Positions 43,202 to 50,980 of a DNA stretch of 64,000 nt are shown here, in pieces; position 1 is the first letter of the stretch, and every line of letters begins with the position of its first letter. Source of the DNA: Hymenobacter sp. YIM 151858-1 (GTDB lineage: Bacteria; Bacteroidota; Bacteroidia; Cytophagales; Hymenobacteraceae); assembly GCF_025979705.1 (NCBI RefSeq), contig NZ_CP110136.1:930001-994000 (forward strand), given 5' to 3'. A program made the position numbers and the translations under genes. The notes beneath the pieces were generated by a model, which saw nothing but the letters and a program-made list of their open reading frames with translations, made no database searches and was not told where the DNA came from.

Positions 43202-45388
43202 GTGGCAACGCTTCGCTTTAGAGCCCTGAACCTGGTCGACCAGCGCAAACCCATGCCGGTCACGTCGTCTGAGCGTCGCTCGGAAGTGTTTGGTCGCAAC
43301 GTATTCGGCCTCGAGGCCATGCGGGCTACCATGTCGGGCGATTATTTCAAGAAACTGCAGTCGGCCATTAAGCAGGGTACTCCGGTGGAGCGCTCGGTGG
43401 CCGATGCCGTAGCCGGGGCCATGAAAACCTGGGCCATGAGCAAGGGTGCCACGCACTACACGCACTGGTTTCAGCCACTGACGGGCGCCACCGCCGAAAA
43501 GCACGACTCGTTTTTCGATCTGAATTCTGACGGTCGCCCCATCGAGAACTTCAAAGGCTCGGCCCTGGTGCAACAGGAGCCCGATGCCTCGTCGTTCCCC
43601 TCGGGCGGTATCCGCAATACCTTTGAGGCCCGCGGCTACACCGCCTGGGACCCCACTTCGCCCGCGTTTATCATTGAAACCGCCGGGGCCAAAACGCTGT
43701 GCATCCCCACGATTTTTGTGGCGTACACCGGCGAGGCCCTCGATTACAAAGCCCCGCTGCTGAAGTCGCTGGTAGCCCTGGAGCGTGCGGCGCTGCCCAT
43801 TTGCCAGTACTTTGACAAAGACGTGCAGCGCGTAACCACTACGCTGGGCATCGAGCAGGAATACTTCCTGGTTGATAAAGCTCTGTACTCGGCGCGCCCC
43901 GACCTGGTAATGACCGGCCGCACCCTGTTCGGCCACGCCCCGGCCAAAGGCCAGCAGCTCGAAGACCATTACTTCGGCTCGATTCCGCCGCGCGTGCACG
44001 CCTTCATGCTCGAGTTCGAAGAGGAAGCCACCAAGCTGGGCATTCCGCTGCGCACCCGCCACAACGAGGTAGCGCCGCACCAGTTCGAGTGCGCCCCCAC
44101 GTTCGAGGATGCCAACCTGGCCATCGACCACAACCAGCTCCTGATGGACATCATGGACCGCGTGGCCGATAAGCACGACTTTAAAGTGCTGCTGCACGAG
44201 AAGCCGTTTGCCGGCGTAAACGGCTCGGGCAAGCACAACAACTGGGCGCTTAGCACCGATACCGGCGTAAACCTGCTTTCGCCGGGCCGCAAGCCCAAGG
44301 AGAACCTGCAGTTTCTGGCGTTCTTCATCAACACGATGAAGGCCGTGCACCAGCACGCCGATTTGCTGCGCGCCTCCATTGCCTCGGCCTCGAACGACCA
44401 CCGCCTGGGTGCCAACGAAGCCCCGCCCGCAATTATGTCGGTGTTCGTGGGTTCGCAGCTGTCGCAAGTGCTCGACGAACTGGAGCGCAACGCCAAATTG
44501 CCGCTCGACAAAGGCGACAACCTGTACCTGAAGCTGGGCATCGACAAGATTCCGCCCATTCTGCTCGACAACACCGACCGCAACCGTACCTCGCCGTTTG
44601 CCTTCACCGGCAACAAGTTCGAGTTCCGGGCCGTGGGTTCGTCGGCCAACAGCTCCTCGTCGATGACGGTGCTGAACGCCATCGTGGCCGATCAGCTGGA
44701 AACCTTCCGCAAGGAGGTAGACGCGCTGATCGACGGCGGCCGCAAAAAAGAAATGGCCATCATCGACGTGCTGCGCCAGTACGTTATCGACTCGAAAGCC
44801 ATTCGCTTTGAGGGCAACGGCTACTCCGATGAGTGGAAGGAAGAAGCGGCCAGCCGCGGCCTCTCGAACGTGCCTACCACGCCGCCCGCTCTCGATGCGT
44901 TCGTGACGGAGCAATCGGCCCAGCTGTTCGGCCGCCTCGGTATCTACTCGCACGTGGAGCTGCACGCCCGCCACGAAATCCTGCTCGAGGACTACATCAA
45001 GCGCGTGCAGATTGAAAGCCGCGTAATGGGTGATCTGGCCATCAACCACATCATTCCGACGGCCGTGGCTTACCAGAACAAGCTGGTGCAAAACGTGAAG
45101 GGCTTGCGCGAGCTGGGCCTCGACGACGAGTACACGCAGGTAACCGTTGACTCGATTAAGGAGATTTCGCGCCGCGTAGCTACCATCAAAAACACGGTGG
45201 GCGACATGGTGGAGCGCCGCAAGGTGGCCAACAAGAAAGAGGACACCCGCGAGCGGGCGCTGATGTACAGCGAGGAGGTGCGTCCGCTGTTCGACGTGAT
45301 CCGCCGACAGGTCGATAAACTAGAATTATTGGTGGCCGATGAAGATTGGCCGCTAGTAAAGTATCGCGAACTGCTATTCTTGCATTAA
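43202..45388 (+). CDS. glnN: Glutamine synthetase type III
   Basis: The 728-residue length and motifs identify GSIII: GIEQEYFLVD near residue 218, the family block KPFAGVNGSGKHNNWAL near residue 336, and NRTSPFAFTGNKFEFRAVGS near residue 460. It joins glutamate and ammonia using ATP, the main ammonia-assimilating step in Bacteroidota. The frame begins with GTG; the first ATG is 17 codons in and would cut the conserved N-terminus. No GlnK/AmtB genes are adjacent. There is no CCTAGG in 2.2 kb of gene. Confidence 0.96.
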   Translation: MATLRFRALNLVDQRKPMPVTSSERRSEVFGRNVFGLEAMRATMSGDYFKKLQSAIKQGTPVERSVADAVAGAMKTWAMSKGATHYTHWFQPLTGATAEKHDSFFDLNSDGRPIENFKGSALVQQEPDASSFPSGGIRNTFEARGYTAWDPTSPAFIIETAGAKTLCIPTIFVAYTGEALDYKAPLLKSLVALERAALPICQYFDKDVQRVTTTLGIEQEYFLVDKALYSARPDLVMTGRTLFGHAPAKGQQLEDHYFGSIPPRVHAFMLEFEEEATKLGIPLRTRHNEVAPHQFECAPTFEDANLAIDHNQLLMDIMDRVADKHDFKVLLHEKPFAGVNGSGKHNNWALSTDTGVNLLSPGRKPKENLQFLAFFINTMKAVHQHADLLRASIASASNDHRLGANEAPPAIMSVFVGSQLSQVLDELERNAKLPLDKGDNLYLKLGIDKIPPILLDNTDRNRTSPFAFTGNKFEFRAVGSSANSSSSMTVLNAIVADQLETFRKEVDALIDGGRKKEMAIIDVLRQYVIDSKAIRFEGNGYSDEWKEEAASRGLSNVPTTPPALDAFVTEQSAQLFGRLGIYSHVELHARHEILLEDYIKRVQIESRVMGDLAINHIIPTAVAYQNKLVQNVKGLRELGLDDEYTQVTVDSIKEISRRVATIKNTVGDMVERRKVANKKEDTRERALMYSEEVRPLFDVIRRQVDKLELLVADEDWPLVKYRELLFLH

Positions 45389-45407
45389 ATTAGCAGCTTG
45401 CAAGCGA

Positions 45408-45447
45408 GGCCGGTTCGAATTCGGGTGGGAATGCAGTTCGACCGGCC
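45408..45447. repeat. Inverted repeat after glnN
   Basis: GGCCGGTTCGA near 45410 and TTCGACCGGCC near 45438 form an imperfect hairpin. It may be a first part of the glnN termination region. Confidence 0.4.
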
Positions 45448-45458
45448 CGCTCACTAAG

Positions 45459-45499
45459 CCCGTTGGCCCCGTGTATCACGGAGAGCCGACGGGTTTTTT
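45459..45499 (+). terminator. Terminator after glnN
   Basis: CCCGTTGGC (45459-45467) pairs with GCCGACGGG (45485-45493) with one wobble, enclosing a small inner hairpin CCGTG/CACGG, and is followed by TTTTTT. Confidence 0.75.
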
Positions 45500-45627
45500 C
45501 ATTTTAGTGCTCCAAGATTACGGCATTTTGCTGAGGCCTGCAAACGATTGCATAAAAATTTGCACGCGGCTCCCTAGGTGAATGGGGCCGGGGTTGGCCT
45601 GGGGAGCAAGGGTAAAGCGCCTTAGGC

Positions 45628-46152
45628 TCAGGGCTTAGGCGCTGGTTGCGGCTGCGAAACGCTTACGGCCGGTAGTTCGGCCAGGTACCGGTCTACTTCT
45701 TCGGCACCCGAGCCATAATCGGGGGCTATTGCCCGGCGCAACCGGTTCTTTATCTCATCGAGGGTGCGCCGCACGTTGGTAACGGAGGGGTGTTGCTGCA
45801 GCCGGGCGGCTGCTTCGGTCTTCATAACCAGTTGCACTACTTTTTCGAGCACGAAGGGCAATATCCAGCCGACCACGTTGGATGCCAAGGCACCGCGCAA
45901 TCCCAAGCGCGCCAGCATGCGCACCGTCATGCGTTCGAGCAGCAGCGTTTTGACGGCCGGAGCCGCTTTGTCGACCAAAAAATCGGCTACTACTTTGGCG
46001 TTGCCTTTCTGCACCTCGGCGCGCAGCACCTCCTGCACCGACTCCACGGCCGCCGTAAATGCCTTGCGAAACAACGGGCCGGTTTGCCAGGCGCGCAAGC
46101 CAATGGCCCGGGCCGAGTTCAGGAGCGAGGGAACAATTGCGGGCGTCTTCAT
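45628..46152 (-). CDS. Conserved hypothetical helical protein
   Basis: No family recognised. From ATG 46152 the protein has 174 mostly helical residues, with one hydrophobic segment (GALASNVVGWILPFVLEKVVQLV, about 80-102) that could be membrane-associated. The C-terminus is Gln/Pro-rich. The frame remains open 29 codons further upstream over the divergent promoter region, but the chosen ATG begins a sensible protein. Divergent from the quinone oxidoreductase gene. Confidence 0.6.
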   Translation of the reverse strand: MKTPAIVPSLLNSARAIGLRAWQTGPLFRKAFTAAVESVQEVLRAEVQKGNAKVVADFLVDKAAPAVKTLLLERMTVRMLARLGLRGALASNVVGWILPFVLEKVVQLVMKTEAAARLQQHPSVTNVRRTLDEIKNRLRRAIAPDYGSGAEEVDRYLAELPAVSVSQPQPAPKP

Positions 46153-46253
46153 CAGGGGTAAGAAACGTAAAAGCGCCCAAAAGGTGGCCGGCGTCCGGGC
46201 TGCCTTCGCAACTTGGGCGGCCAAACACCTAGGGCCCAATAACCTTTCAGCGC

Positions 46254-47228
46254 ATGAATGCTATTGTAATAACCCAGCCCGGCGGCTCCGAAGTACTGCA
46301 ACTTCAGCCCCGCCCCGTGCCCCAACCCGCTGCCCATCAAGTGCTGGTGAAAGTGCAGGCAGCCGGCGTAAACCGGCCCGATTTGCTGTTGCGCCAAGGC
46401 AAGTACGGCGGCGCGGGCGAGGTAAGCGGGCTGGTGCCGGGCCTCGAAATAGCGGGTACGGTGGAGCAGGTGGGCGCCGCAGTAACGCGCTGGCAGCCAG
46501 GCGCCGCCGTGTGCGCCTTGCTGGCCGAAGGCGGCTATGCCGAATATGCCGTGGTAGATGCCCGCCACTGCCTGCCGCTGCCCGCCGGCTGGAGCATGGC
46601 CGAAGCCGCCACCCTGCCCGAAACCGTCTTTACGGTGTGGCACAACGTGTTTGAGCGCGGGCAACTGCGCCCCGGCGAAACCCTGCTGGTGCACGGCGGC
46701 AGCAGCGGTATCGGCATTACGGCTATTCAGCTGGGCAGGCTGCTGGGCGCTACGGTGTACGCCACGGCCGGCTCCGAAGAAAAGTGCCGGGCCTGCGAAG
46801 CCCTGGGTGCGGCGCGCTGTTTCAACTACAAGCGCGAGGATTTTGAGGGCGAGCTGCGGCAACTGGGCGGCGCCGACGTGGTGCTGGACATGGTGGGCGG
46901 CGACTACACGCCCAAAAACCTTAACCTGCTGAAAGACGACGGCCGGCTGGTGTTTATCAATGCCATGCGCGGCGCCCGGGCCGAGTTCAACGCCCTGGAG
47001 GTGATGCGCAGGCGGCTGACCATCACGGGGAGCACTTTGCGCCCTAGGTCGGCGGAGTTCAAGGCCGCGCTGGCAGCCGCCGTGGAGCAGCACGTGTGGC
47101 CGCTGCTGGCCGGCAAGCAGTTTCGGCCGGTTATCTACCGCGAGTTTGCGTTGGCCGAGGCTGCCGAAGCGCATCGGCTGTTGGAGAGCAGCGCGCATAT
47201 CGGCAAGCTGGTGCTGCGCGTCTCATAA
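46254..47228 (+). CDS. NAD(P)H-quinone oxidoreductase (PIG3-like)
   Basis: The 324-residue protein is a zinc-free medium-chain dehydrogenase/reductase. It shows AGVNRPDLLLRQGKY near residue 37, the cofactor motif VHGGSSGIGITAIQLGR near residue 146 and VVLDMVGGDY near residue 210, the PIG3/QOR subgroup pattern. It should reduce quinones or enones with NADPH. Repeat-rich spacer follows. Confidence 0.92.
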   Translation: MNAIVITQPGGSEVLQLQPRPVPQPAAHQVLVKVQAAGVNRPDLLLRQGKYGGAGEVSGLVPGLEIAGTVEQVGAAVTRWQPGAAVCALLAEGGYAEYAVVDARHCLPLPAGWSMAEAATLPETVFTVWHNVFERGQLRPGETLLVHGGSSGIGITAIQLGRLLGATVYATAGSEEKCRACEALGAARCFNYKREDFEGELRQLGGADVVLDMVGGDYTPKNLNLLKDDGRLVFINAMRGARAEFNALEVMRRRLTITGSTLRPRSAEFKAALAAAVEQHVWPLLAGKQFRPVIYREFALAEAAEAHRLLESSAHIGKLVLRVS

Positions 47229-47238
47229 TTCAATCGTT

Positions 47239-47481
47239 GTCATCCTGAGCCCAAGCGAAGGACCTTATCACCAAAGCAAGATTTTCCCTAGGTCGTGTCA
47301 GGCCAAGCGCAGTCCAATTAGTGGTTGCTATCCCAGTTTAGCACGCGAGATGTCTCGGCAAGCTCGACATTACGGCCTTTTCCTAGGTAGTGTAAGCGTG
47401 ATAAGGTCCTTCCTGCGTCAGGATGACAAATGGAGCCATAGTTTTGGAGCCGTGATCAGGTCCTTCCTTTGTCAGGATGAC
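47239..47481. repeat. Three copies of the 'GTCATCCTGAG' REP-like element
   Basis: One copy on the plus strand (47239-47271, GTCATCCTGAGCCCAAGCGA onward) and two in reverse (47398-47427 and 47452-47481, each ending CAGGATGAC). The core GAAGGACCTTATCAC is shared with 19215-19318. The 274-base spacer holding them has no gene. Confidence 0.85.
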
Positions 47482-47502
47482 GGATGGGGCTGATTGCTTG
47501 GG

Positions 47503-49956
47503 CTAGAACTCCACGATAAAGCCGATGGTGGGCAGCACGGTGGCATCGTCTTCGGTGAGCAGCACGGGTACGGCGTTGCTGCCGTTGGGCCGAATGGGCT
47601 GGCCATCGGTGGTCAGGAAACCGCTGTTATCGGGGGTACGCTGGAAGGTGTACAGCGGCAACGAGGGGTTTTTGACCAAGAAGGCGTTTTGCAAATCGAG
47701 AAACAAATCGATGGTGACGCGGCGCAAATTGTACTTTTTATCGAGGCGGAAATCGAACTGATGGAAGTTCTTGAGGCGCTCGGTGTTCAGGCGGGTAAAA
47801 TCGAGCACGCCCTCGCCAAGGGTCAGGTAGTTCTGCTGCGAAGCTCCTAGGTCGAAGGGCGTGAACGGGGCGCCGCCGGCAAAGCGGTACTTCAGGCCCA
47901 GCTCCCAGTTGCGCCCGAACTTACGGCCTAGCAGGGCCGAAGCCAGGTGGCGGGTATCCCAGGCCGAGGGCCGGTACTGCCCGTTGGCGCCGCTGAACTC
48001 GCTGCGGAACAGGGTGTAGGAGGCCACCGCGAACAGGTTTTTGGTGAGTTTCTGCTGAAAGAAAAACTCGCCGCCAAAGGTGCGCCCGCGGCCGGTGCTG
48101 GTTACGGCCTCGTTGCCCAGGGCCACAAAATCGCCGCCTAGGTTGGCCAGCGAAATGCCGTTGCGCACCGATACGGGGTAGTGGTCGTAGCGCTTCACGA
48201 AGCCTTCAAGCGTAAACCGGGTGTTGGTGGCGGGCAAAAACTCGAGCCCCGCCACGTAATGCGTGCTGCCGATGTAGCGCGTGTTCTGGTTGACGAGCTG
48301 GCCGCGGCTGTCGCGGAAGCCAAGCAGGGTAGAGGGCAGGATTTTGTAGTAGCGGCCCACCGAGGCGTTCAGGTTCCAGCGCGGGGCCAGGGCATACGAG
48401 GCCGAAACGCGCGGCGAAAGCGTGCGCAGCAGGTTGGTGCCCTCGTCGGTAAACGAGTTGCCATCGGCCCGGATGCCGGCCGACAGGGTCAGCCGGTCGT
48501 TGGGCAGGAAGGGGCGCGTTAGCTGGGCAAAAGCGCCGAACCGCGCAAAGCTGATGTCGGACCGGAAGCGCACCTCCACGCCGGGCTGCTGCACGGTGCC
48601 ATCGGGGTTGAGCACCTCGCGGCGCAGGCGGTTGAAGTAGCGCGAATCGAACGTAATCCACTGACCTACGGCTCCGTAGGCGTATTGCCACTTGCCCACG
48701 GAGCGGTTTACATCGAGGCGCAGCTTGTTTTCCGACTCGCCGGAGCGCGTGAGCAGCACCCGCCGGCTTTCGTCGCCGCGAAATTCCGAGCCGCCCTCAA
48801 AGCGGTCGACCTGGTTATCGAGCTGGGTGCGGCTAAGCGCCACGTTCACGTAGCCGCGCTCGATGAGCTGGCGCAGCGACGCGCCCACGGTGTAGTTCCA
48901 CTGATCGATGGAGGGCGTGTTGCGCAGCACGTATTCTTTCTCCAGCGAAGTCTCGCGCGGTACGGCCAGCTCGAAGTGGTCGATGGCACCTAGGCCCAGT
49001 GCGGTGATGGTGGTGCGCGGCGAGAGTTTGGTGGTGACTTTGAACTGCGCATCCCAGTAGTTGGGCCGGATGGGCAGGTCGATGGCCTTAAACAGCAGCT
49101 GCAGGTAGGAGCGGCGCACCGAGGCCAGGAAAGTGGTGTTTGGGGCCAGCGGGCCTTCGAGCGTGCCGGCCACCTCGGTGCCGCTCAGGCGCACGTTGCC
49201 CTGCACGCGGTCGGGGTTGCCGTCGCGCTGCCGAAACTGCAGCACCGAGGAAAGCGCGTTGTCGTAGCGCGCCTCAAAGGCCGAGGTGCTCAGCGTCACG
49301 TCCTCGATAAACGACACGTTGAGCAAGCCCGTAGGCCCACCGGCCGAGCCCTGCGTTTGGAAGTGGTTGATAACGGGCACTTCAATGCCATCGAGGTAGT
49401 ACACGTTTTCGTTAGGCGCGCCGCCCCGAATAATAATATCGTTGCGGAAGCCCGCCGTGCCGCCGGTGCCGCCGCCGCCCACGCCGGGCAGCACCTGCAC
49501 CACCCGCGAAATATCGAAGTTGCCGCCGGGGTTGCTCTTGATTTCCTCTACGTTCAGGCGCTGCACCGAGAGCGGGGTTTCGGGCGTGGCCGCCCGGATG
49601 GCGCGGTTGGCCGTTATCTGCACTTCGCCAAGCTGTTGCGCGGCCGGTACCAGCTCCAGCGCCACAATGTTGGCGTTGCCGGAGGTAATTACCACGTTGG
49701 CGCGCACCAGCGGCTCGTAGCCCACAAAAGTGGCCCGCACGTTGTAGCTACCCGTTGGGATGTTGGTGAGCCGAAAGCGGCCCTGCTCGTCGGTAGCGGT
49801 ACCCAGGCTGCTGCCTTCAAGCGAAACACTTACGCCCGGCAGCAGCTGTTGCGTTGTTCGGTCGCGCACGGTGCCGCTGAGTACGCCGGTGCTCTGCGCC
49901 CAACTGAAAAGGGGCAGTAGCAGCAGCCAAAAAGCCAGAGAGTAACGAAGTCGCAT
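47503..49956 (-). CDS. TonB-dependent outer-membrane receptor
   Basis: From ATG 49956 the protein has 817 residues: signal peptide ending LLLPLFSWAQ, a carboxypeptidase-regulatory-like beta domain (VLSGTVRDRTTQQLLPGVSV), a plug domain (IIIRGGAPNENVYYLDGIEVP) and a long beta barrel. There is no SusD gene next to it, so it belongs to the stand-alone receptor class and not to a SusCD polysaccharide locus. The substrate is unknown. A divergent MarR gene shares the 101-base upstream region and is a candidate regulator. Confidence 0.93.
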   Translation of the reverse strand: MRLRYSLAFWLLLLPLFSWAQSTGVLSGTVRDRTTQQLLPGVSVSLEGSSLGTATDEQGRFRLTNIPTGSYNVRATFVGYEPLVRANVVITSGNANIVALELVPAAQQLGEVQITANRAIRAATPETPLSVQRLNVEEIKSNPGGNFDISRVVQVLPGVGGGGTGGTAGFRNDIIIRGGAPNENVYYLDGIEVPVINHFQTQGSAGGPTGLLNVSFIEDVTLSTSAFEARYDNALSSVLQFRQRDGNPDRVQGNVRLSGTEVAGTLEGPLAPNTTFLASVRRSYLQLLFKAIDLPIRPNYWDAQFKVTTKLSPRTTITALGLGAIDHFELAVPRETSLEKEYVLRNTPSIDQWNYTVGASLRQLIERGYVNVALSRTQLDNQVDRFEGGSEFRGDESRRVLLTRSGESENKLRLDVNRSVGKWQYAYGAVGQWITFDSRYFNRLRREVLNPDGTVQQPGVEVRFRSDISFARFGAFAQLTRPFLPNDRLTLSAGIRADGNSFTDEGTNLLRTLSPRVSASYALAPRWNLNASVGRYYKILPSTLLGFRDSRGQLVNQNTRYIGSTHYVAGLEFLPATNTRFTLEGFVKRYDHYPVSVRNGISLANLGGDFVALGNEAVTSTGRGRTFGGEFFFQQKLTKNLFAVASYTLFRSEFSGANGQYRPSAWDTRHLASALLGRKFGRNWELGLKYRFAGGAPFTPFDLGASQQNYLTLGEGVLDFTRLNTERLKNFHQFDFRLDKKYNLRRVTIDLFLDLQNAFLVKNPSLPLYTFQRTPDNSGFLTTDGQPIRPNGSNAVPVLLTEDDATVLPTIGFIVEF

Positions 49957-50057
49957 GCAAGTAATATTGTGTGGTATCGGACGAACAATTGGTGTTTTGA
50001 TATGTTTTGGAACTAATAAAAATTTACTGGCAGCCATGCCGGATGCTTTTTTAGCGC

Positions 50058-50720
50058 ATGGATTATTCCTTTCTGCGGCAACTACTCGACAAAGCGGAAG
50101 AGTTTGAGCAGCAAAACGCTGCCATGGGCCGCCCCGCCGACTTGCCGGGTTTTGCGGCCTGGCTGTACGGGAGCGTGGCTGCCCCGCCCGAGCCGCGCGG
50201 GCCCGCCGCGCCGCCCGACGTGGCCTCTATGCCCGCCGAAGCCGAAATCGGCAAGCTCATCATCTTCCTGAACCGCTACGCCCGCTCGTATATCCGGCTG
50301 GGCCTGGCCGGCACGCCCTTGCTCACGCCCGACGACTTTGCCTACCTAGCCACCGTAATGGGGCATCAGCCGCTGTCTAAATCGGAGCTGATTACCAAGA
50401 ACATTCACGAAAAAGCCACCGGCACGGAGGTAATCAAACGCCTGCTGGCCCGTGGGCTGGTGGCCGAGCAGCCCCACGCTACCGACCGCCGCAGCAAGTT
50501 GCTGACGCTCACCCAGGCCGGCGGCGAGGTACTGCGCCAGGTGTTCGGCCCGATGAACCAAGCCTCGCAGCTGATTGCCGGCAACCTGACGCGCGCCGAG
50601 CGCGTGCAGCTGCTGTACCTGCTGCAAAAGCTCGATGCGTTTCATCAGCCCATTTACGCCGGGCCCAAAGCCGAGTCGTTGGCGGAGCTGTTGCGCCACT
50701 TGCCGGAACAGCGCGTGTAG
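50058..50720 (+). CDS. MarR-family transcriptional regulator
   Basis: The 220-residue protein has a MarR-type winged helix in residues 75-165: LATVMGHQPLSKSELITKNI as HTH, then TEVIKRLLARGLVAEQPHATDRRSKLLTLT as recognition helix and wing, with the DRRSK motif diagnostic for the family. The N-terminal 60 residues are an unusual Pro/Ala-rich extension. It is divergent from the TonB receptor gene and probably regulates it. Its stop codon lies inside the first repeat of the following spacer. Confidence 0.9.
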   Translation: MDYSFLRQLLDKAEEFEQQNAAMGRPADLPGFAAWLYGSVAAPPEPRGPAAPPDVASMPAEAEIGKLIIFLNRYARSYIRLGLAGTPLLTPDDFAYLATVMGHQPLSKSELITKNIHEKATGTEVIKRLLARGLVAEQPHATDRRSKLLTLTQAGGEVLRQVFGPMNQASQLIAGNLTRAERVQLLYLLQKLDAFHQPIYAGPKAESLAELLRHLPEQRV

Positions 50721-50883
50721 CGCGGGCTTTGGCCCGCGTTGGCGTGAACGGCTGGCGTTAGGGCAGAACCGCGCAGATAAAATCGTTCTGGCACACGCGG
50801 GCTAAAGCCCGCGCTACACTGCGCTGCCGCCCTAGGTCAGAAATTACTATCCGTGGACGCGGACTACAAAGTCCGCGCTACAC
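50715..50883. repeat. Three 'GCGGGCT-AGCCCGCGCTAC' hairpins
   Basis: Copies at 50715-50738, 50796-50819 and 50859-50883 share the plan (GTGTAG)CGCGG-C/A-CT, short loop, AG-T/C-CCGCGCTACAC. The arms vary together (GGGCT/AGCCC against GGACT/AGTCC), so pairing is conserved. They fill the marR-ispG spacer. Confidence 0.8.
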
Positions 50884-50912
50884 CGCGCTACTGCGCGCTG
50901 CTACCTACTTTG

Positions 50913-50920
50913 TACCTTTG
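50913..50920 (+). promoter_or_regulatory. Possible -7 box for ispG
   Basis: TACCTTTG matches TAnnTTTG, 60 bases before the ispG ATG. The -33 position reads ACTG, so only half the consensus is met. Confidence 0.45.
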
Positions 50921-50980
50921 CCCTTCAGCAACTTTGCCGCCCGAAAAGCGGTTTTTGCTTCCGACTACGTTATCAGCTGC

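Noticed and set aside
43196-45091. A 631-codon open frame antisense to glnN
   Set aside because: It mirrors the codon periodicity of glnN; the encoded sequence is rich in His/Val/Gly with no family resemblance. GC-rich genes commonly leave such open antisense frames.
45400-45460. Possible tRNA because of GGTTCGAATTC
   Set aside because: No acceptor, D or anticodon stems can be built around it; the bases belong to a hairpin downstream of glnN.
50715-50883. CRISPR-like array, from three spaced repeats
   Set aside because: Repeats are palindromes with unequal spacing and differing arms, with no cas genes; they are intergenic hairpins.
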